Below, one piece after another: positions 43,817 through 56,589 of a DNA stretch of 64,000 nucleotides. The stretch lies in the NCBI GenBank assembly GCA_013399695.1, contig VXAU01001353.1, positions 62,001 through 126,000 on the forward strand, given 5' to 3'. The position numbers and the translations under genes are program-made. Each line of letters starts with the position of its first letter. The first letter of the stretch is position 1. This DNA comes from Formicarius rufipectus (Eukaryota; Chordata; Aves; Passeriformes; Formicariidae). The notes beneath the pieces were generated by a model. That model did no database searches. It was not told the origin of the DNA and saw nothing but the letters and a program-made list of their open reading frames with translations.

Positions 43817-43884
43817 GGGGGTAGAGTCCTGCTGGGGCGGCGGGGGCAGCGCCCGCCCGCTGGCGCTTCTCAGAGCCGCGGCTT

Positions 43885-44310
43885 CAGGTGCCACCGCAGC
43901 CACACCGCAAAGCCCCCGTTGTCACCCTCAGCTGCCCCCGGTGCCACCACAGAGCCACCTCAGATACACCGCAAGGCGACCTGTGCCGCCGCAGTGCCGT
44001 CACCGCCTCAGCTGCCACCACACACACCAAAAAGTCCCCGGTGCCACCACAGAGCCCCCGCTGCCACGTCAGTGCCATCACCACCTCGGCTGCCACCTCA
44101 GATACACCACAAAGTCCCCGGTGCCCCATCAGCGCCGTCACCACCTCGGCTGCCACCACAGACACCAAAAAGTCCCTGGTGCCACCACAGAGCCACCTCA
44201 GATACACCGCAAAGTGCCCTGTGCCACCTCAGAGCAACCACCACCTCAGCTGCCACGGCAGGGACACCACAGAGCCCCTCGCTGCTACCTCAGTCACCCC
44301 TGAGTGTGTG
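43885..44310 (+). repeat. G+C-rich minisatellite with about 20-bp unit
   Basis: Units such as GTGCCACCACAGAGCCACCT and CAGATACACCGCAA recur. An exact 34-bp block at 43,941-43,974 reappears at 44,179-44,212, 238 bp apart (12 units of about 20 bp). The CACCTCGGCTGCC-type segment recurs at spacings near 80, 60 and 99 bp. A 20-bp unit is not a multiple of three, which explains why several frames stay open here without coding. Confidence 0.85.
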
Positions 44311-47300
44311 TCCCCCACTCAGAGTCACCACCAGAAGCCACCGCTGTGGAGCACTGCCACCAGGTCAACCCCAGCTGTGCCTTCCAGGGCTGCCCGGGCA
44401 CAGGTGCTTGGCCACCCAGCCAGAAGTGCCACTGGGGACAGACCCTGTCCCCTGTGCAGAGCGAAGAGGGGCTGCCACAGTGTCACCTTCCCTGCCAGCT
44501 GGCTGCCATCCCCACCAGCCACTGTTCAGGAAGGTCCAGCAGATCCCTCCTTCATCCCATCCCTAAAACCACGGCAGGCAGGCAGATTGCTGGTGTAGAG
44601 CTGTGCCATGGCTTGTCCATGACCCGCCTTATGTACCTATGAAAGTCTTGAGCTCAGAGGTCATGTTGGGTGGGGTCGAGGGAGCTGCTGCCCCTGAAGA
44701 ACATGTCATGCTCTACAGAAGGAAAAATGGCACCGAGTCCTGTCGGGAAAGCCTCAACAAGCTGGTCTGCCAGGGAGGAGATGGTGGGGAAGGGACAAGC
44801 AGTGCCAGCCCTGCGGGGGAGTGAGGAGGAACAGGTTTGGATTATTTTGGGGGAGAGAAAGGAGGTGGAAAAGCAGAGTAAAAGACTTAAAGAGAAAAAA
44901 AAATAAGCCATAAGAGATCTAGTGTGAGGGAGTACAAAGGGCAGAGGAGGAGGAGGAAAGGATGAAGCAGGAGGCGAGTGGCGGCTTCTGCAGGATGAGA
45001 GCTGTGGGCAGGTGGATGGGCAGGGGCTGCTTCGTAGCTCCTTTGAGACCCCCCCAGACTTGTCTAGTCTAGCAGAACGCTGACAGCAAGTCCTGCTGCA
45101 GCCCAGCTCTGCACCAGGGAGGGGTGCAAGTCCTAGAAAGCAGGACCAGAGGAACAGGGCTTCCTGAAGATATCACAGCTGATGCCTGGGTGACTTTGCA
45201 CAGGGGCAGAGGGTCAGGCAAAGTGGCACCAGGATGGGGGTCATGCCATGAGGAGGCAGCAGAGCCCAGGCCATGAGCACCAGCTCCTGTCCCTGCCTGG
45301 GCACCTGCCAGGTACAAAGGGCTTGGGAGTCAAGGGTGGAAGAGGAATTTATGCCATTCAAAAATTTGCAAGTGAGGGGATGTGAGGTTTGGGCAGAAAA
45401 AGGTGGAGGCTGTGGCAGACAGAGCCTGAGAGAAGAAAAACAGGCTTCTCCAGATAAGCAAGCTCCCTACCAGCAGTGTTCAGCTGCTGCCAAGGTGTTC
45501 ACTGGATCAGCTCCATGCAGCAAGGAGGTCTCTGGGTGGATTTGCATTCCATGTTGAGCTGCTCCTGGCCCCACTGAAAGCAGCAGATGCTGCAGAAAGT
45601 CACAGGTGTAGGTCCTTTGTCATACTGCTAGCCTCATCGCTTTACTTAAGTAAGGAGTGCTGCTGGCTTGCCTCAATTATGTTTGATATAATTACAGCTC
45701 TTGCTGGAGTTCCCTGGAGTCACATCTCAGATGGGTCCTCTGATTGGAAGGAAACAACAGCGCAGCCCCTTTGCGTGGGAAAAATACCTGTCCATTTCAT
45801 GCTGGCTTTGTCCCTCCTGCGGCAGGTTGGGATTCACAGCAGCTCTTGCTGTCCCTGCAGTCAGCTGGGCTTCATTTTTGACCAGGCTTTCAGAGTTTGC
45901 CACAAAATGCTTCAGCAAGTCAGGAGTTGAAAGCTGAGCTGATTCAAGTGGCTGGGCCTTCACAAACCCACCAGGCCAGAACAGAAAGCAGACAGGTGTG
46001 CAAGCCACCTGTTCTCCATCCATGTGCTGCCAGGACAGATTCATTCCCTGACCTGCCTTCAGAAGGGCCTTCTGGTTCCCTAGAGACTCACTCCCAGGTG
46101 TTGCAGCAGCATGTGCTGGCACTGTGTCCTGCTTCAATGGGTCCTCCTTTAGGCCAGGAAGATCAGGTAGGGGAACATGATACCCAACCACTTGCAAAGG
46201 GCAGGTTCAAAGTGGCAGTGGTGGTGGTTGGCACAGCTGAGCATGTCTGTGCTTTCACCTTCTCGTATCAGTCCAAGCTGAGATGCTGTTCCCAGCAGGG
46301 TCAGCACAAAAGGTTTAGTGTTGTCTTTATTCTGACAGTTCTTTCTGTTTCTTTCCTACCATGGACTGTTTTGAGGCCACAGATCCACCCATACTTACAG
46401 GTGAAGATGAGTTCCCATGAAAACAGTTCTCCGAGGAGATGTTCCCAAGTCCCTGCTGAAACAGGCTGGTCAGTCACTTACCCAGTATTTTCTTTAGTGC
46501 AAGGCTGTTTTGGGAGAAGGAAAGCATTTCTCTCCCTATTCAGACAGCCACACCACTGGTGTGAAAGCATGAGCAGGGTTTAGCAGTGTCTGAATTCATA
46601 GGGAGGGAGAGAGGTCTCATCTCTCCCAGTTGCCAGACACAAGAATCAAATCAGTTTCAATAATTGTTAGGATGTGAACTGACACTGGGAATGAGAAATA
46701 CGTGAAATGTGCGAATGGCTCATTCTGCCTCTGAGGCTCTTTTCTGGTCAAAGATCCCAGCTTTTCTCTTACATGGTCTGTGAGCTGTTGGAGACACTTT
46801 TCCTGACCTCCACTTTCACTCCTTTGACTCTCATGCATCCACTGCAAACCAATAGCTCAGAACACACCATTGCCAGGACTGAATGCCACACCAAACTCAC
46901 TTCTACAGAGAACAGCCTTCCCTTAGTTATGGGAGGAATAATAAAATATCAAAAATCTCAACTTCTGTGGACCTCAGAGATGATGTGCTGGTTGTTTTGT
47001 TTCATCACTTGCACCTACCCCCTACCGTGGGTGGCAGGGCCCTTCAGATTTAGCAGTGTTTCCATACCCACCCCACACACATTTTACTGAAAGTGTAAAT
47101 CCTCAAAGCATAAGGCCACTAGAGAATAAGGCCCTAGATTTCTCTGTCTCCACACCTACGTGTGTTCCCACACGCAAGATACAGCATTAATCTAGAGTAA
47201 AACAGCACATGTTGACAATGCTAACAGTACATTTGACAGAAAGTCCTCAGATTGAACACCAAAACCCAAAGCCATGACAAAGTCATAAAGCAGGGGGAGT

Positions 47301-48020
47301 CAGGACAAGGTCTGGCTTCTCTTTGCCTCAGCACTTTTCCTGAAGGGGCAGGTTGATTCTGGAGAGGTGATATCAAGCCAGATTCTCTTTATAGTCCTGC
47401 TGCTTTCAACAGCTCTCTCAATGCATGGCTGTTACCTTAAATTCAGGCAGACTGTGTGACCAGGGAGCAGTTTGTAGCAGCCAGCTGCAAGTTCTGTTCT
47501 GGGCAGTTTTCGCTGCAGCCTCAAAAAATGAATGAGACTTTGACTCTGATAGTGACATTCTTGTTAGTTAGCTTTATCTATCTCCACCACTGTGCCACAG
47601 CACGTCATCTCCTCAGGGCATGTTGTCTCACGTTGGGGATCACACCATTAACCCAGCCAGAAGGCTTTCCCTGGGGAATTTCTAGGCAGAGGCTACTTCC
47701 CCAAGGAAGGCATGCAAAAACCATGGGGCTGTCTGGAAGCAGGAAGATGACAGTGAGGATTACCAGGGCTAAGCCTGAGCATGCAGGGAGCGATGGTGAT
47801 TAGGAAGCTGAAAAAGCCTCAGTGTTAGTGTCAGCAGTGGTGAGCAGAGAAGCTTGCAGTAACCATTTTTATATAACTGGTTAAGCTGAATTGGCCAGAA
47901 CTGCCTCAGACACAGTGCTGCCATCTTCTCCATGAGGCTGCAAGTAAACAGATCTTGTTAGCCAGCAGTAAACTGGGAGTTTTTTTCCAAGAGTCTACCT
48001 GTACTTTATAGAGACTTTGA
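44311..48020. other. Non-coding interval, no gene recognised
   Basis: Unique sequence upstream of the DNAH1 promoter. The longest frame (plus strand 45,897-46,583, 228 codons) has no recognisable domain or homology and lacks a codon pattern I would trust. No splice-linked exon series was seen. Confidence 0.5.
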
Positions 48021-48022
48021 TT

Positions 48023-48748
48023 TTAGGGCAGGTTAGTGGCAGAGGTGTGCTCCAGAGTATCCCACACTCTGACTCCCAAGTACCCTGGGCTAAGAACTTC
48101 AAATCCCCCAGACCAAACCAGATCAATGGCCAGATTTTCTGCAGCCCCAAATGACAGGTCATCTGTCAGAACATACACGTGAGTCTTGGACCTCTGTAGC
48201 TCCCCCAGTAAATATGGTGCAGGCACTTCCCCATGACTTGCCTGCTTTTAGAAAAGCTGCAATTTTTTCCTGAAGGAACATATAGCTTTTCATGAGAGAC
48301 AGAGGTATCTTGGCTCCCTACCACAGAGGCATTTGCTGGGAAATGTGGAGAGTTCTGGTTAAAGTCTGTGGTCTGGACCAGACCCATCAGGCTCAATGTT
48401 ACATCTTCTCTCAGCAGGTAAGCATCAAAGTCATCTGGCTTTGAGCAAAAATTCCAGCCTTTGCTGACAAACAACAGACTCCTTTGAAAAGGCTTTCTCT
48501 CTACCAACAGGTATCTGATCAAGGAGTCCCCAAATATGCTCAGATTTTTTCCACTGGAAAGCATGTGCCAAAAGCTGGGATAGATCCTCGTCTGAGCACC
48601 ACCATTTCAGTAGTTGGTCAGAGCAGTTCCTGAGCCACTGGGCTGAACAGAGAAGCAAAACTAATGCACTTCTTTGCTCCACAATAGTACAAACCAATAT
48701 TTTTTGATTTAGAATGACTTCAAAACATACTTTCTTAAACTTGTTCAT
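48023..48748 (-). other. Cluster of overlapping minus-strand frames, unrecognised
   Basis: Three minus-strand frames of 105, 132 and 67 codons overlap in series from 48,748 to 48,023. The predicted peptides, for example LAHAFQWKKSEHIW and DAYLLREDVTLSLMGLVQ, look less repetitive than usual chance frames, but I recognise no family. It could be a decayed coding fragment or chance. Confidence 0.25.
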
Positions 48749-48942
48749 CAGCTGATTTATTGCACCAGGTGCCAGTCTGACTTCCTGCTGTCATTGACAC
48801 AGTATTGCCAGTATCTGGTCATTCATATCATTTATCTGGCTGGTCTGTCTGCTCTTGAAGTACCTTCTCACTTGGCACAGAGTAGTCTTCAAAAATAGCC
48901 CTCTTAAACACAAGAAACTATTACAAACTGTTGGAGGAAAGC

Positions 48943-49068
48943 AATAAAAACCACAAACAAACAAAACCAAACATACAAAAAAGAAAAATATTAAAAAAAC
49001 AACAAACAGAAAGCAACAACTAAAAACCCAAACATGTTTTTTTGTTTTTGGTTTGGTTTGGTTTTTTG
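48943..49068. repeat. A-rich then T/G-rich low-complexity block
   Basis: An A-rich run with CAAACAAACAAA units (about 48,943-49,030) is followed by TTTGGTTTGGTTTGG (about 49,037-49,066). The two halves are partly complementary, so they could pair as a loose inverted repeat. Confidence 0.6.
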
Positions 49069-49584
49069 ATGTTTTCCATCAGATTTTTGTCTGCAACTGG
49101 TAATTGTAGTAACATAGTAATTGCAGATATGAAACCCAGAGGAGAATGGAAGCAGAATTTGGTTGGAGTTTTTGTTGCCTTTCAGCCTGCCTGCCCTACA
49201 CTGAGTGTAAGGGGAATTACTGCTGTGTCCACCCTGCAGAGCAGGACATTTCTGGGCATCTCATTGGGGAGGATATTACTGCAGTTTAAGGTTGAGCCTC
49301 TTTGCCCAAAGAAAGTGTTACCCACTTAGTGAGTGCCAAACTTTTGCCTCAATACTGGGAGCAGAGCTCAGAGTAGGCAAAATCTGAAGGAAGCTGTGGT
49401 TGTGGCATTGCTGGGAAAAACTGGGCAGTCAAGTGAGAAGAATTATAGCTTCCAAATGTGTACCGACATCCTGCTAATTCCCAGATCTTCCCCTACTCCT
49501 CTTCTGCTGACGCTCCAGTCCCCACTTCAATACCTGCCAGGTCCTTTTAGAGAGCTGACATTTCCATTCCTGACATTTTCTGCA

Positions 49585-49830
49585 GCTCCATCTGGGAATT
49601 AATGTCCGGATATTAGCAGCGATGGGGCCGTTTATCATAATTAGTCTCATGAAGCTACTAAGCATCCAACTATTTTTCATCAGTGCCGAGGAAATAAACT
49701 GCAGAATCCAGTAGACGAGACGGACAATTTATTTATTGATTGATTTATTTTGGTTTGTCAGGATGCAGCTTTAAAGTTTGTCGAGATGAGCAATGCTTCT
49801 CAGAGGCGATGACGGCAGTGGGCCTGGCTC
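49585..49830. other. Candidate conserved non-coding element
   Basis: High-complexity sequence with retained CpGs, for example TTAATGTCCGGATATTAGCA followed by GCGATGGGGCCGTTTATCAT. It contains AT-rich homeodomain-like motifs (TAATTAG) and no open frame of note. The look is that of vertebrate conserved non-coding DNA, but conservation is not visible from one sequence. Confidence 0.3.
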
Positions 49831-52800
49831 ACCCTGGGTGCATAAACTGTGGAGAATAGGTCCCCAAACCCCCTGAGACAGTGAGGAGGCATTTGTTATC
49901 CTATTATTATTATCCTGTTATCCTAGACTCTAGCTTCTTGCACATATAAAATGACAAGTTGTGACAGGTTGAGCCCTGGCTGGACAAGCTCAGGAGGAGC
50001 AAGTCCCATGATGGCATCATGAATGAAAGCTATCACTAGGCATGCCTTTTCTTCCCCACCAGAAACAAACCAAGGGCACTGTTTACCCTACAGGAGGTGG
50101 CACAGGGACCAGCACATTCAGGACTGTCATTTGGCTGGGTGTGCCTGGTTGTCCTTGGACCTTAATGCTAAATGGAGGATGCTGCAGGCAGCACACATGT
50201 CTGTCACTTTCCAGAGGTGCCTGGGAGCAGATAAAGCTGTTTTCTCACTTGTCGTCCTAATTGGAGCAGGGTGACATACTAGTTTGTTGATTTCCTTCCC
50301 CAAAGGATCAGGATGGAAGGACAGGGAGGCAAAGAGATATCAGACTGGGTCCACTGCTAGCAGGAGAAAGCCCTTTGGAAGGTCTCACCATCAAATACCT
50401 TCTCTGACAAAGATAAGATCCAGCCTGTAGTAGCTAATGCTTGCTGTGGTCTCAGTCTTACTTTTTAGGGGCCAATGCAATAGTTTGTCTGTGTTTCTGT
50501 GAGCTTGGGTACTCAAGGAACATGTCAAAGTGCATGCTGCTCTCCAGGCATAGCTACTCCCTGAGCAGCTGAGACCTAACAGGCATTGTTATCCATCCTG
50601 ATGGCTACTACTCTGAGCAAGGAGCTGTGCTGATTTCAGGAGCTCATGTACCATCTTGCAAGCTTTCATGACCCACTCACATGAACTGAATGGGAAGAGA
50701 TGGGCGATCCCTGCCAGGGTCAGCTGTCTCACACCACACTGCTCTGCATGACTCATAGACCATGGATGGAGCTCCTCTGCCTAAGCAAGAAATGAGGATT
50801 ACAGTTCTGTGTGGAGATTCCACCAAGAGTAAGGCATGAAGGTCTCCTGGACTCAATGCTGCCCTTCCTGCTATCCTTATAAAGCCCCATGAAGTCATGC
50901 TACAACCCACACACCTCAATTCTCACCTGCAGCAAGCCGATCTCCTCCCCATAGGCTGATTATCAAGAGCTTTCCATCCTGAGGTTTGCTATGCAAACAT
51001 CAAACATTTGTGTTTAAATATTACACTCTTCTGCTGATGTGAAGCTAGTAATTACAGCCAGATGGGACCTGGCTTACAGGCAGACACAGGGCCCACGTGC
51101 TGCTGGGTGGCAGCTTTATTTTTGCAAAACCATGTGGCCGACCACCAGCAGAAATATCAGAAAAGCTGAATGTAATTAAAAACAATGAAGAAAAAAAACC
51201 CTCCAGTTTCTAAATATATCATGCAACGTATTCCAGGTGAGCACTGAGTGTTCTGGCTGCAGTGCCTGGCAGTCCTAGTACTATGTGTGGGACATGATCC
51301 AAGCCAGCATGCTCAAGCCATACATCCCTCCAGGCACAACCTGATGATGACGTGCACTGATTTGGAGTCAGCACCTCCTGCAACACCAGCAGAGTCTGAC
51401 CCTGCAAAACCTTCCTGAGCTGAGGAAGAGCTCTTTTTGCACAAGGTCCTGATTCAACCCACATTCTAGTCTATCAAAGTGTCCCTTATGAGTGTGTTAC
51501 AGTCCCAGGGCCACCAGCTGCTGTTGCCTCCTCTCCTGCTGAGCGAAGGGATCATCTTCATTTCACAAGCCTGCACACATTTCTGCCTTGCACAAGCTGC
51601 CCAAGGTAGGAAATACTTCATTTTCTACCACCTCCAGCATTTCAGGTCTGATTCTATTCAAGGCTAAACAAAAGCATTGCAGTGAGCGGTGTATTTTTCC
51701 CCTGAATCATAGCCCATAGTCCATATTCATGTTCAACATCTGGTTGTGTTTTTAATAGATAATCCTCTCTCCATTGCCTCTTCCCTACACATCACCTAAA
51801 AGGTGAGCAGGAACATACCAGTATAAGCAAAATGCCTCACTGTTTGTCCTACCCAACACCTGTGTTGTATATACACACCACCATGTGCCCAGGAAACAAT
51901 CCCACTTCTTGCCCCACAGACCTGACTAAATTCTAGAAGTAACAGTGATGCAGGTAACAGACACTACTGTTGTCTGAAAGAGGGGCTAGAGCCAGTCCAT
52001 CATGCACAGTTTAAGTAGCCCTGGTAAAGAGTGATGCCACTGCAGGGGAAACAAGATATAAAGGCTACAGCCCTTCCTCTAAAAACCAATCCAGCTCTTC
52101 TTCTTTCTAATAAACATTCTGGCATACTCTCAGAAAGCTCCCTACCCAAGTAGTGCAAAGCCAGAGCCTGGTTTCCTGTCCAAACAGCCAGGGATGTATA
52201 ATTCCCTGATCCAGCTGCTGGGATATGTCCTCCATGTTGCAACAGTCAGCACTGCACAGGTACCTGCTCACCCATCCAGCCCTAAGTGCTGTCCTGTAGC
52301 CAGCCAGCCGGCCAGACAGGACTCAGAGGCTCTGGTTGCAAGAGAAAGCAGAAAACAGGGTGGGAGTTGGAGGGAATAAAGAAAAGAAATCATTGTTTTG
52401 TGAGAAACCGTAGAGCCATAGCAAACATGTTCTGTTATTTGAGACAAGTGCCAAGCCCTGATAGTCTTCCCTGTCGAGGAAATCAGGATCAACCTTGGTG
52501 AGAGACAGAGAACCTGGATCTCACTTGTCTGCCATCTCTCTGGCATCTGCTTCTCTCTCTTCCTGTGCTCTATGGGCTTCTAACTTCTCAAATCTTCCTC
52601 AAAGGACCATGAGTAGAGCTTTCCAAGGAAGCTTATTTCTGCTATCATAAACCCCAGAACAGTATTATCTGCTGGGAAGGGAAGGGAAAAGAAGGGAAAA
52701 GAAGAAAAGAGGAAGGACTCAATGCCTCTCTGTTCCTGCACCCAAGAAGCAGAGCTTTGGCATACCATTACTGACCCTTGTTTCTGCAGTAACCTTATCC

Positions 52801-54750
52801 GACGCTGCGTGGGTCTGTGGAAGCTCTGTTGTACTACTGTTGCCTTTATGAATAATGGATCCCCCTCCACCTTCCCTCTCCTCTTCCCTGTTAGACCTCA
52901 TTTCATATTGTATTAAATGATGTTTCCTGCTTCCCTGGGATTGATCTGAACATTCTGATTCCCAGCTGCAGTTCCCCATCTTCCCAGGATGCAAGGGTTA
53001 CACAAGAGGGCCCTGACTGGTCAGAGCAGTGTCTTTACCAGGTTCATCTTTGGCTCCTGGCTTGCCTTCTGTTAGGAAATAGTTGATCCTTGATGTACCT
53101 AGAAACCTGGAAGTTCTCCTTTTCTGGAATTTCTCATTTTAAAGACTAAAAGTAAAGTTCCGGGGTGGGGGGGGGGGAAAAGTAAAACCATAATTCTGGT
53201 ACTAAAAGGTCAAGTGTCTATGGATGAAAGAACCATATTTATAACTCTACATGGTTTTGGGGTTTTGGGCCACAGAACATTTGGGGCCACTTCTGAAGAA
53301 TGTAATTTGTGGAGTTCCTGGAAATACTCATCTTTATTCAGCTTTATCTGGTAAAGACTGGTATTTTAGTTTTATTCCTCTTCAGAAGCCACAGGCTCAG
53401 CAGTGAGGTAGCCCCAGCTTTAGCAGAGAACATGCTGTGGCATTTAGCAGCATCGTGGGTGCCTTTCCCTTAGGTCCAGCTGCACTAGCACCACAATCAG
53501 ACCTGAGGACATAGTTAAGTTCAGACAAATCTGTTTTAAGTGGCTTTGTCAGTTTTCAAAGGTCTGTCAAAGCTGTGTGTTGACCCCAGTTTCCCAGTCT
53601 TTCTCCTTTAGTCTAATCACTCCAGGTTACAAGAGGCATCATAATCACATGCCCTTCTCTGGGGCTGTACCTTATCACTGTGTCTTCTGTCAGCCTCACC
53701 AGCCCAGTTTTTAATGTCTGCCACCCTCACTTTGTGTTGCTGCCCCCACAAGTCCACCCACTTTAGGAGTTTCTGTGAGGAGAGCCCATGTTGGTTGATA
53801 TTTCAAAAAAGAACTGTGAGAATCTGAAAATCAAAGCCAAGAGACAGCAAAAAACCTGCAACCAGGAGAGTAGAGTCTGTGCAATGTAGGTCAAAGTGTT
53901 ACGCTTACACAGGAAAGGTAAGAAAACGGGATCCTCAGTGAGAAACCCCACTGTCAGAGGCCCTTCGAAAGACACAAAATCAGTTGCCTGGAAACTAATG
54001 CTGCCCCTCATTATTGTCAGCAACAGGAAAAACCCACAAGTGCCATAATTCAGGACACCACCACTGTCTTTTTCTCTTGGCTGAATGGAAGAAGGAAAGA
54101 GGAGAGGCTTTTCATGCTCTGTAGGGTCTGAGGTCTCCTTGCCCTCAGCTCAAGGGATTGCAGGCTCAGTGCTGTTGTATCCGGACGGTCAGATGTAACC
54201 TTGTGCAAACCTCATGCTCTGAAGGTCAGAGGATAAAGCATCTTCTCCCAACTCACTGGCATCCTAAAGTGATGGTAGTCAGGAGCCTGAGGGAAGGCTC
54301 ACACACCATTTCTCCTCCAAACAACCACCCATGGTTCCCAGTGAGGACAGTGCTAAGGGAGGCAAGTCTTCAGTCTGACTCAATATTATGAATAAACCAA
54401 ATTAAGATATTCTGAAAAAGGATTGGAAAACCTAGCTTCTCAACATCCCCAGTCAAAATTCAAGCTTCTGTTGCTGTGGCAGTCTTGTTACAGCAAATAG
54501 CAGCTTCAAACACTGGAAGTGGCCTTAGAGCTTGCAGAAGACAATTAAAACAGGAGAGGCAACCCCACTGTCAGCAGGGTCAGGAGTATCAGTTAGGGCT
54601 GCTCAACATTTGCCACTGTAAGACCAATTCTTCAATAGTTTAGAATTTTGCCCAACTTAATTATTTTCACTGCATTTTCTCTATAGGGCATCTACTTGTT
54701 AAGTTGGGGGGGACTACATATATTTATCATCTTCTACAGTTACTTGAAAA
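49831..54750. other. Non-coding interval with short simple repeats
   Basis: No gene recognised. It contains a GGGAA-type purine tract near 52,675-52,715 and a G-run near 53,162-53,178. All frames are short and unlike known proteins. Confidence 0.5.
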
Positions 54751-54753
54751 TTA

Positions 54754-54940
54754 AAGAATGGTTGAAGTTGGCATAAGCCTGTGGAGACCATGTAGTCCGA
54801 TCACCTGGCTCAAAGAAGAGTCAACTCAAGCAGGTTTTGAGTATCTCCAAGGATGGAGACCCCACAACCTTCCTGGCCAGCCAGTTCCAGTGCCCGATTA
54901 CCCTTATAGTGAAGTTTTTTGTTCAAACTTTAACTCAAAA
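54754..54940 (-). repeat. CR1 LINE 3' region
   Basis: The plus strand reads as antisense CR1: AGAATGGTTGAAGTTGGCA, CACCTGGCTCAAAGA, TATCTCCAAGGATGGAGACC, CCACAACCTTCCTGG, CAGTTCCAGTGCCCGATTAC, then AGTGAAGTTTTTTGTTC. The order and spacing match the CR1 3' consensus. Confidence 0.85.
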
Positions 54941-54949
54941 ACTCTTTGA

Positions 54950-56585
54950 CAAAAAGGACTGCATAGGTGACTATTATAGAACAAAACATGCATATACACA
55001 TGAAATTGCCCAAGCCAATCTGGTTGCAGCAGATTTAATGCTAATTACACAGCTGAGCTATTTTCCAGAGGACCCTCATTCATCCCACCCATAGGACAGA
55101 CATTACACAGTTAGCAAAAAGTCTCACAAGACTTTCCCATCGTGTTGTTCAGTGCATGAAGCCTGAGGCAGGATTTACTGCACATTATTCAATCTCTGCT
55201 AGGGAGGTAAGATTATTAGTCTCCTAAAAAGCTTTTCAATTGAGTTCACTAAAACAGCTGAATGCTTTGAAACTGTTAATGATTTTAGCTTTGGAACTCC
55301 CCTGCCACAGGATGGGTCTGAGATATGGCTGTTCTAGAGAGGACAAAGCTTGAGCCCAGAAGGCCTAAGGGGAAGGGGTGCTGCATGGACATACCACATT
55401 ACAGAGCACTTAGAAGGTGCAGCAGCTTAAAGTCAGGAGGCTTTAAGAAAGCCAGTGCCCCATGGCAGACCAAGTTGCTGAATGAAGAGCAGCTCTGTGC
55501 CCAGGTGGCAGTGGCAGGGTTTGTGCTCACCCCATACCCAGACATTGCATTGCCTTAGTGTGCTCACCAAGTAATTTCCTACAGCCTGGAACCAAAGAGG
55601 GGTTGGGTTGGAAAGAGGGGATCAGTCATTTCAAATTAAAAGAGGCTGAGACTGTCCAAACCTGGGTCTAGGCAAGTCTGGCTCATCCTAGCCTGGGCAC
55701 ATAGCACTTGGCAGGGCAAGTTGAAGAAAACACCTTTAGAGTCAAGCTCAGGAAGACAGGTAGCACCAAAGCATCTGCCATGTGTTCTCTTGGCCCCAGG
55801 ACTGGAGCCACATAGCCTTCGTCACACAGGTGGTAGCTAATCCCTGATCTCCACAGCTGTTTCTATAATCCATGGCGGCACAAACCCGCTTGTCTATAGT
55901 CCAAGGAGTCTTTTGTCTTCAAACCAGAGACCACTGCAGGGACCCCTTTTCCTGATTGCCCCTAGGAAAGGGATTTGGCTTTTGTTTGGCTGAATGCTTT
56001 CCTGATTCAGCATGGCAGCAGGGAATAGGACACACGTTTCAGGAATTAAATCCATTGCAGAAACTGAAAAGATCCTAGTCCCCCAAATGCTGATCCATAG
56101 TGTCAAGTGGGGGGGGAAAAGGAAGGAAGGTGTACAAAAAAGATTTTGCAAGGAGCAGACCAAAGGCAGGTCCAAGTTTCACCGGCTGTGGAGGAGAGCA
56201 GAGTCTCCCCCCTACCTCCCTCCATCTCCCAGACCTTTCCTCTCACAAGCTGCAAGTCCCTGGGAGGCCCCTAATCTTCTTTGCTGTACAAAAGACCCAG
56301 TCTACTGGCTTTCCTTTTCTTTTTCCCTATTTAAAGTTGAAGTGGGGATCAGTTTCCAGGCATGAAGGCAGGGAGGGGGAAGGAGCATGGTGCAAGCGGT
56401 CAGTCTGCAAAAGAGGTCCTGTGGAGGGCAAGAGCTCAGGTGGTTTCAAGTGGGCTGGAGACACAGGGCCTCTGGGGTTGTCAAGATCCTTGCTTTCTAA
56501 TTACTGAGTTTTTCTGGTGTGCTTGGATATCGCTATCAAACCAATGGAGAAGATAACTCCTTCCAGCCTTTGTTTTACTTGTGAA
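54950..56585. other. Non-coding interval
   Basis: No gene, RNA or recognisable transposon was identified between the two CR1 fossils. Several short frames on the plus strand near 56.0-56.5 kb overlap each other in different phases and show no domain. Confidence 0.5.
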
Positions 56586-56589
56586 ACAG

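Noticed and set aside
43709..44566. Plus-strand 285-codon frame rich in proline, threonine and histidine
   Set aside because: It runs through the N gap and the 20-bp minisatellite, and two other frames are open over the same DNA, which is a repeat artefact.
45897..46583. Plus-strand 228-codon frame, the longest outside the minisatellite in the intergenic part
   Set aside because: No domain, no family resemblance, overlapping frames on the opposite strand, and no partner exons. A long non-coding transcript cannot be ruled out.
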